Assembly (NCBI GenBank): GCA_029379385.1
Contig: CM055611.1
Span: 6,386,001-6,450,000 of the forward strand
DNA length: 64,000 nucleotides
Direction of reading: 5' to 3'
Source of the DNA: Quillaja saponaria
Lineage: Eukaryota; Streptophyta; Magnoliopsida; Fabales; Quillajaceae
Positions 46,889 to 59,504 of the stretch are shown here, piece after piece; positions within the stretch are counted from its first letter, which is position 1, and each line of letters opens with the position of its first letter. A model generated the notes under the pieces. It was not told where the DNA came from, searched no databases, and saw only the letters and a program-made list of their open reading frames with translations. The position numbers were made by a program, and so were the translations under genes.

Positions 46889-49493
46889 TTTATTTTTCTA
46901 AAATAAATTTGGTTTTTTTTTTTTTTCAAAAAAAGAAAAAGAAAAAGAAAAAAAAGAATAGACATTATACGGGGCAATGCCAAGGTTAAAACTTTTTATC
47001 TGTGATGACGCAGCCCAAAAATCGGTTGGTGGGCCTACCTCTATTATAAAGAGTAAAAATTGGTCTCAAGCCGAATTCCTTTTAAGCTTTCAACGCCCAT
47101 ATTATAAATTTATTTTATTAGTTTAATTGATTAAAAAAAAAAAAGGATTATTTGAAACATCTGAATAAAATACATTTATACAATTTATTTTCTTACTCAA
47201 GATACGGAAAAAAAATAAAAATTTAGACACACCATCAATTTTCTCTAAATTATTGATTGTGTTAGAAATAAAATTTCATTCAGTAAGACTTAAAGCAGTG
47301 TAACATCAAATTTCATATAAAGATATCCAGACTAACAAGCCTTCAACTCAATATAGGAAAAAACAAAAAGGAAAGAGATCTCTCTTCATTCCTTCGCATA
47401 TAACTCAAGTAATCAACAATGATGTGACTGCATTTTTGTATTTAGTCAATTGCTTTTAGTGCTAGTTTAATGAAATGACTATTTTAGAATAGATACTATT
47501 ATGTGAAATAGTCATTATTTGATATGGTATATATTTAATTTTGAAATATTAATTTTATTTTAGAGAATTATGAATTGTAGAACTTATTTGAACTAATTCG
47601 ATACACATAAATAATCATTTCATTCCATACATAATTCATATAATAACAACTAGCTAGTGGGATGACCTATACATTCTGGTACTATTGTAGAAGCCACGTT
47701 GTCAAAATTGTTACACAGAAATACAGATTATGAGCAGGATAATATATGCATTCTTATGTTACAAGGTTGATTTAGTTTTCCAACAAGAACTTGCACTGAA
47801 TAAAAGACTCAAAAATATTATGTTGAAAAGTTCCCTTCTCTATAATTTTGTTATGGGAAACCATTTTGAAATACTTTCTGGAAGAAGAAACAATGAACTG
47901 GGCTCTTTCTCAAGTATTTAAGATGTAAAAATCTTAACGGGAAAGCAACAAATGAAATAGAAGAAAGCCACTTTGTAACTGCATGGTACGAGGCAAGTAC
48001 ATTAATAAGGGGCGGAGTCAAGCTGAGCCAAGAAGATTTATTGCTTGCTCGTACTCATCTGTGTGCTAAACAAGTCAGAACATGAGCTCAATCCCACAGT
48101 TCGCAATTATGTGAGCAAATATTGGAAAAAAATAAAAAATTTGCCTACAACATGCAGGGATACGGGGAAATTTCAATTCTATGTATTCAAAAAGTAAAAC
48201 ATTTTTCCAAGCATGTCTTCTATATATTCATTAGTTTTACAAGAGATGAGTATACATGTACAATGCACATTAGAATTGTCCAAAGTAGAAGTGTAGAAAA
48301 GCCTGCTTTTTGATTGATCAATCAAACAAGACATCTAATGGCGTTCTATCTCAGAATGAAATTTTTACTGAAAAAGACTAATTTTGTGTTTAGATGAATC
48401 AATTAATCCAATGGTGTCATAAGAGTAAGCATTTGAATTTTAAATGCTACTTAGAAAAACCGATTTGTAAACTTTCCATCTGCAACGGTGGAAAATTTCA
48501 AAATTATAATCTATTAATAAAATAGTTAATTTAATAAGATGAACATCAATATATAATTGACAGCATTCCATTTGTTTCGAAGGCCAAATGATTTCATTAT
48601 TTCCCGCTGCTGAGAGTACAATAGTCAATAGAAGTTGAGAATCAATTAGTTTTATGCAAGAAGAAAAGAATCACAGGATTCCAAGATATGAGCGGGACCT
48701 TTGTAACCATGCAACGACCAACTTACAATAGGGCGTGCACTATGGAAGGTACATTTAATGACACAAGAGAAGACATAGGAATTAAAGGGAGTATCATGAG
48801 TACCAATGTGGACTGAGTTGAATTATATGTTGTTCAAACAAAAAGAAAAAGGGACCTGGAATTAGATGTTAGAGCTTTTAATTCACATTACAGTTAAGGG
48901 TTTATAATAATTAGGGCTAATCAGTAATTTGTGATATAGGGTTTACCAATTTAAGGATTTCGGCTATCAGCTAACAGCTAATGAGGAATAAACGAGATCA
49001 CTTGGGAACTTGGGAATTCAGAAGGGCTCTTAAGCTATGGCACTTGAAGGATATTTCCATGCAAAGGGATGTTATATACTTAGTGATCCAAAGGTTGTGC
49101 TATTGAACATTAATTATGGAGTATTCTTTTTATCACCTCTATCATTCTCCTTTCTTGGTCATCGTTCTATCTACAGAATTCTCCTATCCTGGTCAGTAAT
49201 TCTCAAAGTCAATGTCAGAATTGTTACAGTTCACAAAACAACAACAGTATAGAATCATTATTACTCTAACAATTAGTTTTGGAATTTGGAGCATTGTTGT
49301 CTCAGTCACAGCTCTGGTCCCCACAATCATAATTTACCCTATAAACTAATTGAAATCCACATCTGAAAGGCCTTTGTTTCCAAAATTTAGCACAATTGTG
49401 GAAAAAAATGCCTACATAGACTTACTGTCTATTTATTTATCCATAAGAACAATTAAAAAGGGAAATATGCAAGATGAGAAAACAATGATCATT
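46889..49493. other. Intergenic, no recognised gene
   Basis: This is upstream of the PHD gene and downstream of the UTP23 relic. Several short frames exist (for example 47730-47921 and 49037-49252) but none resembles a known family. No repeat ends were identified. Confidence 0.5.
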
Positions 49494-49929
49494 TTAAAAT
49501 GTCACCTTGAACAGTACAGAACTTTGGTTTTCACGATTTTTTTTCTTCTTGCAGGAGAGCGGGTTTGGTCCCTGCAAAGTTGTAAAATAAAGTCCATTGA
49601 AAATTCATGCAAGTATTTTTTAAAAATCTACTACAGGAACTGTAAGAAACCATAAAAAGCAATCACTTGAGTCAACTAAAGTACTGTCCAAGTTCAAATT
49701 CAATCAAAATTTAATTTAAATGCCTGTTTTATCCACACACGCACCCACAAACACACACAAACTTATATGTGTTAAGCCTTCATCTGCAAGGTGGAATTCA
49801 GTTTCCATGCATTACAACTTGGGCATTACATTTACCTTTGTAAAGTTACGGTTACATGATGAACTCACGTAACAGCATCACAAAGAAAGAAAGAACTTTT
49901 ACCTGTTCCACAGCAACCTTAAGTGCACA

Positions 49930-50350
49930 TGTTAGGAGAATTATCAAAGGCCCTAGGCACACCTAGGCACTAGAGGTCCCCAAAGTCTTGGCTCAAGGCG
50001 CCAGATGCACGTGCGCGCATGAGGAATCCAGATGCACTAAGGCAGGAAAAACATTTGCTACAAGCAAGAATTCCAGACTTCCAGAAAGCAAAAAACTACC
50101 ACCAATATGTTATGAAAGAGTAAAAAAAAAATTAAAAATAAGAGCTATCGGCAAGAATTCTACCAAGTAGAAAGTAAAAAATAAAAAATCTAACTAAGGC
50201 AAGAGGTATAATAAATACTCCAGTCCACCGCTTCTAAATTCCTAAGAGGGCGCACTTCAAAGGTCTAGGTGTCACCTGAGTCAATGAGCCTTGCTTAGGA
50301 AAGAGGGCTGTAGCCTTTCGCCTGTTAAGCCTGAGGTGTGCCTTTAATGA
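49930..50350. repeat. GGCGC-rich short repeat in a UTP23 intron
   Basis: A GC-rich segment with repeated CCTAGGCAC, AAGGCGCC and GGCGCACTT motifs. The left part, CAAAGGCCCTAGGCACACC, is loosely the reverse complement of the right part near GGTGTGCCTTTAAT, suggesting a small inverted-repeat element. It lies in the intron between the last two UTP23 exons. No target duplication was found. Confidence 0.4.
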
Positions 50351-50762
50351 CACTCTTATTGTTTTATATTTGAAAATTTAGTATTTCCATGTTTCATAAG
50401 TCTAGGATTAACTCAAGACTTCAAATTAAAAAAGAGAATTTTGTACCCAAAGAAAAAAGTTACTAAAACAGGGAATGAGAAGAAAGAAATGATATGAAAT
50501 TTGTATTCACTAGTCAACAATGATGAAAGGTAGACAGAACAATCAAAACTGAATTTGAGATTATGACCTTTGCTTTCTTTCTCTTGAATTGAACTATATC
50601 ATTTTTGTCCATTTGATTTTTTGCAGTATGCATCTTTGTCAAATCCTGCATGCCTAAGAACTTATCTCCTACAGCCATGATTTCCTCGGAGAAGTGTATT
50701 GCTTCCTCATCTTCGCTGCTCTTCTTCAACCTCTTTTTTAATGTCTTGTACTCCAAGCTAGA

Positions 50763-53700
50763 ACAAGGAACAAAAATTCGTGTCGATTCGTCCGTTTCGG
50801 GCGAATTGATTCGGTTTCCACTTACATAGAAACGAATCACATATATAGAAACGAAAGCTTGTAGTTTCAGGTGGAAATGAAGTCAATTCCACCGTTTCCA
50901 ACAGGAAACAGATCGACACAAAGGTACCAAAATTCCAAAATTGCAGGTATGTAAGTACGAAAAGGGGAAGAAAAAGAAAAAGCAAAAGCAAAAGCAAACA
51001 AATTTGAAAAAAAAAAAGGTAGTAGATAATTGAAGGAAGAGATACTCATCTATCTTTGAAGAAGAGGATGGGAGAACAAGTTCGCAGGAGTGAGAGAGAC
51101 CCTTGATTCTCTTGTAGGAGCTGGAATCAATCGGGTGTAAAGTGGCAAAGTTAAACTATTGGAGACGAAGTTAAAGGAGAGAGAGTTGCAGAGATCCAGT
51201 TGCAGAGAAAGTGTCACTGGAGAGAAGAGGCAGAGAGAAGGGTTGCGTGCGTATAAACTATGTATATTTTTTTTTTCTGTTTTTTTAATTAGTATATTGG
51301 GTTGAGTTGGGGTTAAAATTATGTTATTGTTTCTAAATTTATGTTATTTTTCTGTTTTTTAATATAATTTGTTAATCAATTTTTTTTTTACTTTTTTTTT
51401 TCTTTTCCTTGTTTTGACAATAAATTCATATATATATATATATCAAAATATATATATTGGACTTTTTTATTTTAAAGTTAGTTTAATTGTTGAAATAGTG
51501 AAAAAAAAATTAATAGATATTTATTTATATATGTTTATTAACTTAGAATATTAGTAAATATGAATAACTTAGAAAATAATTTTTATGTCATTAACTTGTA
51601 ACATTAGTAAATATGCATTAATTAGATTTTTTTTTAAAATTTCAATTATTATCTATTTTTATATTATATAATTTATTTAACCTTTCAATTATTAGTATTT
51701 ATTTATAGATAGCATAAACAATGAGGTTTTTATTTTAAAGTTAGTTTAATTTTTAAAATAGTGAAAAAAATAATAGATATAAATTATTTATATATGCTCA
51801 TTAACTTAGAACATTAGTAGATATGAATTATTTATAAAATAATTTTTAAGTTCATTATCCTATAACATCAGTAAATATGACTTAATTAGAAAATACATTT
51901 TTTTTAATATTTTTTTTCTATCAATTTAATTTATTTAAATTTTCAACTATTGTAATTTATATAATTTCAATTATTATCTTTTTTTCCTATCAATTTAATT
52001 TATTTAAATTTTCTCTTAGTATAATTTAATTAGGTTACATGTTTATATTTTTACAATTAAAAATAAAAGATGACTTTTTCTTCCTCAAAAGGTAAACAAC
52101 TGGTTATTGAAGAGCCACGATCCAAAAAAAAAACTGATGATATTGGATGGTTGTATTTTGAAAGAATAGATGATAATCGTCAGCAAGTAATTTATAATTT
52201 TTGTGAAAAGCAAATTAAGGGAGGAGGTATAGCTCGAGGCAAACAACATTAGCTGGAGGTTATCTAAATGTGGCAAAGTGTGAGAAATGTCATATGAAAA
52301 TTTCTAAACAAGTGAGATTGCACTTAAGAGAGAAGAAATAAGAGAATGAAAAAATGAAAGAAACAAGAGGTGAGATGAGAGAAAATTTAATGAGCGGGAC
52401 AAGGAGAAGAGCAGGGATTAGAAAAGAAGATATTGATGACACAGATGATGAGATGAGCATATAGGAAAGACAAGATCTTCAATATGCAACGAATTTATCA
52501 ATACATGATATATATATGGTAGAACAAGGATATAGGCATGTTCCACATCCAAGGATGGACCCTACACGAACTCGAAATTTAAGTCGCACTCAGAGTGTGA
52601 AAGAAGGTTTTGAAAAGTTTACTAGGAGAGAAAAATGCCCAAGAAGAGAAGAGATAGATCCAAGCATATATAGGCAACAAGATGTTTACCAACAAAAGTT
52701 GAAAAACATGCAAAAAAGTGGGCAAAGTTAGCAAAGCATGCTATTGGAAAATTCTTTATTTATCAAAATATTGCTCCTAACAAAGCACAAGGGCCATATT
52801 ATCAGTGTATGATTGATGAAATTGCACGTGCAGGGGTTGGAGTTGAAGGGCCTACTCTTTATGAAATTGGTGATCCTATTTTGGAGGATGAGATAGAGGA
52901 ATTGAAGGAATATATTGATGAAATTAAAAAGAAATGGGAGGTTTATGGAGTGATTCTAATGTGTGATGGATGGACATCTATAACCTATTTGTCAATAACA
53001 AACTTTTTGATTTATTGTGATGGAAATACAATTTTTCACAAATCAGTAAATACAATGGGGATTGACAAGGATGCTAATTATCTTTTCCAGTTGATGGATG
53101 AGGTTGTTCAAGAGATTGGTGAAAAATATGTAGTTCAAATCATCACAGATAATCAATCTTCATACAAAAGGTTTGCAGAGTTATTGATGGATAGAAGATC
53201 ACATTTATATTGGACATCGTGTGCTGCACATTCTTTTGATTTGGTATTACACGACTTTGCGAAATTCAAAAGTGTTTCACCTATTCTAGAGCAAGCAAAG
53301 AAGTGTACAAATTTCATTTACAATCATGGAAAAGTTCTTCATTTGATGAGGCAACATTACACAAGTTAATTGATATGGCCAGCTCAAACAAGATTTGCCA
53401 CAAACTATATTGCTCTTGAAAGTCTTCTACAATATAAGAATGGCTTACAAAGAATGATAAGGATCCAATTAGGAAGAAAGTTCGCCAAACTCCTATGGAT
53501 TCTAAGTTTTGGGAAAGAGCTAGTATACATGCTCCAATTGCAAAAGTACTGAGAATGGTTGATGGGGAGAAATTAGCAACTATGCCATATATACATGTAG
53601 CAATGATAAAAGCAAAATAACAAATACAAGAAATTTCCCCAAATGCTTGTAAAAAGTATATTGATGTCATTGATGAATGTTGTCGGAAGCAAATAATATC

Positions 53701-55650
53701 TCGTATTCATATAGCAAGTAAGTAATGAATATATATTCTAGTTATGTATGATTTTGCTTATGACTTGATGTTCTAAACATGCATCTAATTTGTGTTATAT
53801 TTTCATTTTTTTAATTTTAAAATAGCATATTACTTAAATCCCACATACTAATATAGTAAAAATATTGGGGATAAACCAGAGTTGATAAATGCACTTAAAA
53901 TGATGTGGTTAATAGAATCGAACCAAGTAGTACAATAGCTTCTCATGCACTAGCAGAGGTAATAAGAAATGTTCAATAGTATTGAATTTTATCTATACTT
54001 GTTGCTATTGAGAATTAACAATTTATTTGTTAATAAGTTAAAATTTTCGAGAGGCCATGCATGGATTTTCAAGTTGGCTAGCTATTACAAGAAGAGAAAA
54101 AACGGATCCAGGTAACTTGATCTTATTTAATAACTTTATTTCATTAATACAATTTTTAGTTAATGGTATAATAGTAATATATTTTTTACAATTGAATTGT
54201 GGTTTTTGTATGGAAATGGATGCTCCAAATTTGAGAAAGATTGCATTAAAAGTATTGTCACAGACAAGTTCATCTAGTGGGTGTGAAAGTAATTGGAGTA
54301 CATTTGCTCTTATTCACACAAAAGTACGTAACCGACTTAACTATGAAAAACTAGAGAAACTTGTTTATGCACAATACAACATGAGGTTGAAATTGAAGCA
54401 TATTATGAAAGAGAAAAGTAGGGAAAGATGTTGATTTCAAAGCAATAGATTTAACCACTTTGTTTGAAGATAACGAAGGTCTTTCTGAATGGTTAGATGA
54501 TCCTGGAGATATATTATTGGATGAATTTGATGGTCATGGCCAACCAACTAGGCCAAATGCTTATTTAGCCACTTTTGCTAATCGTTGGTTAGACACACAA
54601 AATCAATCATAAGCACATAGTATGAGAATGCAAACAAGAAAAACTCAAATAGCTGATGATGAAGAGTTTGAAAATTTAATGAGAGGATCTTAACATTGTT
54701 CCAGGTAAATATCTGCTGATACTGAAGAACAAGAAGAAGAAGAAGAAGAAAATGATGATGATGATGATAAAAGTGGTAGTGATAATAGTGGTGATAGTGG
54801 AGATAGAGGTAATAATGAAGGAGATGGAGAACAATGCAACAGAGGTAGAAGTTCAGGGGCAGTATTCTTTATTGAAGAGCAACGATTTAATTATTGTACT
54901 CAAGATACTGATCATAGGTATCGACCATTACTTGAAAATGAAAAGCATTATGGTCGAAGGAAAAAAAAAATAATGAAAGTCAAATGCAAAATGATGGAGA
55001 TACAGTGATGGTGGATGCTGAAAGTTTGACTTCAGACATTTCCTCATTTCATTTGGGTGGAACTAATATGCATAGAGATGATTCTTCAACTTACAGTTCT
55101 AGCTATGGATATGGGTCTCAACTATCTAGATATGATGCTTCTAATTTCAATTATGGTTCATTATCCTTTAATTATGGCTATAATGCATCTTTTGGATATG
55201 ATACACAATCATCATCTTCTCACTTTGATTATTTTGCTACGCAAATTCAAAATTTTGGATACAATATTGAAGATTTTCAGAAATATGTGAGGGAATATGA
55301 GACACATTTCTATCATCACATGAGTTATGATCAGTATTGTAGCTATGTTGATCAATACTATCAATTTCTTCTTAGACAATTTTAATATTCTGGATATGCA
55401 CTTGCTAGACACTCCACAACTGGTTGGATGTGATTGTAATTTAATATTTTTCTTGAATTACTATGTTTGTGTTATGATTTTTATTTTGATATGTATTTAT
55501 TAGTACTCTATGTACTAAATTATTCATGTTAGATACTTACAATTACTATAATATGTGTTTTATTATATGTTTCTATGTGTTTCCTAAAAAATTAGCGTTT
55601 CCATTTCTGGGCTTGTCGAAACGGTCCCTCGAAACGAAACTTTGTTCCTT
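50763..55650 (+). mobile_element. hAT superfamily DNA transposon, full length but decayed
   Basis: The 8-bp sequence AAGCTAGA at 50755-50762 is repeated exactly at 55651-55658, the target-duplication length of hAT elements. The ends are inverted: AAGGAACAAA from 50765 on the left, and the reverse complement of CTTTGTTCCTT on the right. GAAACG-type motifs recur near both ends and are candidate subterminal transposase-binding sites. The element carries a plus-strand transposase relic and has inserted into a coding exon of the UTP23 relic, in the opposite orientation to that gene. Two extra bases (AC) lie between the left duplication and the inverted repeat. Confidence 0.93.
52070..55385 (+). 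pseudogene. hAT transposase, broken into several frames
   Basis: Order of parts: a BED-type zinc finger (52145-52330; WLYFERI, YNFCEKQIKGG, CEKCHMKI); a DUF659 domain at 52809-53369 with VILMCDGWTS, IITDNQSSYK and WTSCAAHSFDLVLHD; WPAQTRFATNYIALESLL at 53373; and the C-terminal dimerisation domain at 54230-54410 (SSGCESNWSTFALIHTKVRN). A Tyr/Ser/Gly/Asn-rich tail at 54984-55385 follows. Damage is visible: a missing base at the KQHLAGG block near 52250, a TAG near 52461, an extra base near 52716 and a TAA at 53367. Intact hAT transposases bind the element ends and excise it in the nucleus. This copy is inactive. Confidence 0.88.
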
Positions 55651-57082
55651 AAGCTAGACATATGCAACCGTTTTTCATCCGAAATTTTGATAAATTGCCA
55701 TTGAATAACAGATGGAGATTTGAGAAGGAGAGCATTTATGAGACCAAATAGGAGAGGCACACCTGGTATCTATGGACACATGTATTAAAATAAAACAATA
55801 ATTTATGTCCAAGGCACAATTCTAGAAATCTGCCAAGTTGTACCACAACAATATTGAAACATAATAAGTGAAACCTATTTATAAATATTTTGAAATTCTA
55901 AATTAGAGCATAATCTTGCATTAATGAGTATCTTGTCAGAACAACACATTTGAAAAGAACAGAGGTATTAATTCAAATAGGATGCTTGTATCAATCAATT
56001 ATCAGGGAAATAGGAGGGGGAACCAAAAAAATGGCATCCATATAAGACAGAGCACACCAACCTCTTGCAATTTCTTCCTTAGATTAGTGTCCTGAGTAGC
56101 AACAAAAAAGTGCTTGGAATTATTTTATCCAATAACATCCATGATGCACGCATCCGCATTCTTACTCTTCTGATGATCACATATGATATTAGAGTTAAAA
56201 CACAAGCAGGAAGAAAAACTTATGTTTAGGAAAATCAAATATGTTATTCTTTCTATGTACCATGTAAACAACGGACAAAAAGAAATATCTAGTAAATAAA
56301 TGAATGATTCTTGAAAATTCCAATGGATAAAAAAAATGAGACATTACTAGATGCTGAAAACTGTGACCCATTAATCAATTTAACTCTTCATTCAGATTTC
56401 AAAAAATGCGCACCCCGTACCCCCACCCCACCCTGACCCATCCATCACCCACACATCAATTGTAAGATAAAATGGACTATATACTCTCTTTTTTGCAACA
56501 AAATGAACTAGATAGTCCTGAGAGACATGCCACATCACATGGCTTAAATATCTTTCTCTTCAAACCAGATGTTTAGTGTGTGTCATTTGTATGAGAGAGA
56601 AATGCCCGAAGTTGAGGAAAGCAGACCTTGCAGTTATAATTTTATGAGCTACCTCAAGAGCTTCAGAATATACCCCACCAAGTCGTTCAATTCTGCAAGA
56701 ACACATCTGTAACCCCTCTCGCCAGCCCAACCCTCAAATAAGGATCCATAATGAGCCAAATTAGGTTATACAGATAGCCAATGGACATTCCAGTAGATAC
56801 TAATTGGAAAGCACAATAAAGTGACCTTGAAAGACATTAAAGCTAATTAAGAGAGAAAGACACAGTGGGGGGAGAAATAAAAAACCTGGTTGTGAAGAGT
56901 TTGATAGTGGCACTGAGGAGATTTGTGAGGGCCTTATCAAAAGGGGTGATACGATTGACAAGAACGTGATGGATAAAAGTCCCATCACATAGGACCTTAA
57001 ATGGCTTGCCGAAACCCAAAGCGAGTCTTGTAGATCGTCATAGTCCTCCGGTGACACTTCTGCTTTTTAACTCTCATCTGTA

Positions 57083-57930
57083 TAATGTTTTAAAAAGCGC
57101 TAGGTGCATTTAGGCGATAAGGGCTTCTATTGCCTAGAAGCTAGGCGCAAGGCACAAGGCACAGGCGCACTTAATTAAAAAAAAATAAAATATTCTTAAA
57201 AGAAGATATATATAATGATAGTGGGAATGTGAAATTAAACTTAATATATATATATATATACACCACAAAAAATATTGTATTAAAGATTTAAAGTATTTAA
57301 AGCTTATGAAATAACACATGTGCCATTTCAAACTCCAAGTCAAGTTCAAAAAAGAAAGTAAATATAAAATTCAGATGCAAGCATCTTTCAAAAACAGTTC
57401 TTTCTCCTCATGAGTTGCTCATTGTCTTATCCTCATCAATAGTTATAGGACCAACATCACCTCAATCACCATCATTAGAATTGTAACATTCATCATCTTT
57501 TTCTAATAACTCCTCATGCTCATGTGCATGGTTCTTGAACCCATAAATGTTCATGACATAGCTCTTATGTTATATCTTTTTAAACCCTAGATATTATTTT
57601 TTTGGAAAGAATAAGGCGTTGTAGTTTTCATAAGTAAGACTTAAGATATGTATGACTTTTGTAAATTGTACACCAGTTATATCTATATATTATATATATA
57701 TAGATATATATTATTATGATCCAAACAAACAAGCCCCCCCCCCCCCCAAAAAAAAAGGGAGAAGAAGAAGAAGCTAGAACTGCCTTAGCCACCTAGCGTT
57801 TCACCTGAAGCGAGCGCCTAGGCAAGCTAAGCATGCACCTCACTTATCAATGCCTCGCTTATACCAAGCTAGGAACTTTAGGTGCGCCTCGCTTGCGCCT
57901 AGCTCCTAAGGCGCGCTTTTCACAACATTA
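57083..57930. mobile_element. hAT-type MITE at the UTP23 start codon
   Basis: The left end TAATGTTTTAAAAAGCGC and the right end, reverse complemented, TAATGTTGTGAAAAGCGC are inverted partners. The flanks CATCTGTA at 57075-57082 and 57931-57938 are identical 8-bp duplications. The 848-bp interior is non-coding, with GGCGC-rich arms and a poly-C tract near 57735. Length, ends and duplication fit a non-autonomous hAT element. The duplicated 8 bp include the UTP23 ATG and part of the splice acceptor before it. Confidence 0.9.
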
Positions 57931-57938
57931 CATCTGTA

Positions 57939-59262
57939 ATAACTAAAAACCAAGAAACCAGATTTCACGTTCAATTTCCTTCACCCAATAATTTAAAATT
58001 TGAAATTGAATATCATATTATCATCCTAGAGGACTAAGAAAAATGACATCTATTTCAATGTTTCATAAATTTGTACTACTTCTGTCTAAACAATGGTAAT
58101 AGAATGGAAAACAATTCATTAACATAACGCTGCATTAACTAAGACTAATAAGGCGATGCACCTACATTAGGCATGCAAGACAGTGAGGCTAATTACAAAG
58201 AATGAGAACAGAAGAATGATTTAAAGAAAAAATAAAATAAAAATAGAACCAACAAAAGAAAGGAAACCCAGAGAGTTAGATAGAGACCAAAGAGATTAAC
58301 CTGACCAAAAATGGAAGCTTAATCATCACTCTTGTTCATTTTTTATAAGTCATTTTCTTTATTTAGATACTTTTCATTGAATTTAAACTTTACAGTTGTA
58401 TGATGATTATAATATGGTTGAGGTTGTCATCTGGGTACAAGTAATTTCTTCTATATCTAGTTTGCTGTAATACCCAAAATTATCATAGCCTTATCTATTG
58501 TTGGAACATGTAGCAAGTTTGATGATTTAGAAAATCCCTATTCTTCTCTTTTTTTCTAGTGATGAATGAAAAAGAAAGATTATCGATATAAGAGAAGAGA
58601 ATAGTTCAAGGACGATAAGCAATCCACCTAGATGAGCAGAAATAAAAGAATGAGGATAAGCAATCTGCCTTGAAAAGCAGAAAACAAGAAATTTCACAAT
58701 TTATGATTAAAGCAACCAACTCACCTATCATCAGTTTAATCAACCAAATATCACAAACCCTTAAATTTAAACCCAATTCTACCTACATTCAACTCTAAAA
58801 ATGCCATAAACTGACTTCAAATTAGTAGACCGACAATCTTCAGCACTGAAGTATCGTTGTAACAAGCCAAGAAAGAAACTAGATTTAATTCGAGAAGCAA
58901 GAGGGACTTCAACTCTTAAGATTTCAAGGACTGCAATTGTAAAACAAAAATTGGAGGGGAAGAGAGACAGAGGTTGAAGGCTTTCAGAGTCAGTGGAGGA
59001 GTAAAGTGTTTAGGACAGAGCAAAATGATAGAAGGGACAAAGCAGCAAGCATATTTGGTGGAGGCAGAGGGTAGGGTTCAAATAATAGATTGATACTTGT
59101 TTTTCTAGAAAGAGTAAATTAACTTTTGTATTTTATTTTATTTTTTCAAATTTTGGTTCAAAATATTTAATTAAGAAATCTGACAATGTGAATTTAAAAA
59201 ACTAAAAAAGAAAAAAATTATGATATATTTATTATTGAAAAAAATAAAAAATTTACAGTTAG
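57939..59262 (-). other. Presumed 5' leader and promoter of the UTP23 relic
   Basis: On the minus strand, TTATTACAGATG at 57931-57942 would be the original acceptor plus start codon, implying a 5' leader intron. A pyrimidine-rich stretch at about 58850-59060 resembles a 5' untranslated exon and promoter. No other gene was recognised. Assignment is inferred from position. Confidence 0.4.
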
Positions 59263-59340
59263 TAAGCTTAGCTCAAGTGGTTGGTACATGTCTCCTACCT
59301 CATCGTGTTAGATTCCAAAGTGGTGGATCTAGTGTTTGAG
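59262..59340 (+). repeat. Possible tRNA-derived SINE head
   Basis: TAGCTCAAGTGGTTGGTACA resembles the tRNA A-box region, and about 35 bp later AGATTCCAAAG loosely resembles a degenerate B box. Cloverleaf pairing is poor, so it is not a tRNA gene. A SINE fragment is possible, but no 3' tail or target duplication was identified. Confidence 0.3.
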
Positions 59341-59504
59341 ATGGAGGTAGGAATGCTATACTATTTAACTGTATGATAGGCTCGATAGCTATGATGGTGA
59401 AAGTAAGATGGTGATAGAGAGATGAAGTGGATCAATAGGCAGGATGCCTTATGATGATGGTGAGATGGCGATGTTGGTTTGAGCCGGGACTGTCCGAGCT
59501 GAAT

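Larger units (their letters stand above)
49494..57077 (-). pseudogene. UTP23: UTP23 (rRNA-processing, SSU processome) duplicate, broken
   Basis: Minus-strand exons are recognisable at 56886-57077, 56627-56706, 56058-56182, 55651-55762 plus 50568-50754 (one exon split by a transposon), and 49494-49571. They encode MRVKKQK, FKVLCDGTFIHHVLVNRITP, ERLGGVYSEALEVAHKIITA, HFFVATQDTNLRKKLQE, KRLHMSSLEYKTLKKRLKK, QFKRKKAK and GPNPLSCKKKK. These occur in the order of UTP23, a PIN-like protein of the small-subunit processome acting in 18S rRNA maturation in the nucleolus. Lesions: one extra base in exon 1 near 57004; one base missing in exon 2 at the CVLAEL block; loss of the AG acceptor before exon 3 (AT at that place); a stop replacing Glu at 56125-56127; and a 4.9-kb hAT insertion in exon 4. 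A MITE also sits at the start codon. Introns are retained, so this is a duplicated rather than processed copy. A working UTP23 must exist elsewhere. Confidence 0.85.

Noticed and set aside
49494..50840. SPX-domain or novel gene at the minus-strand frame left of the hAT
   Set aside because: Joining it across the transposon gives the UTP23 C-terminal order, including KRKKAK followed by GPNPLSCKKKK.
54752..54973. Met-rich frame starting MMMMM
   Set aside because: It is an out-of-frame reading of the GAT-rich acidic part of the hAT transposase.
59262..59340. tRNA gene
   Set aside because: An A-box-like motif is present but acceptor and anticodon stems do not pair.
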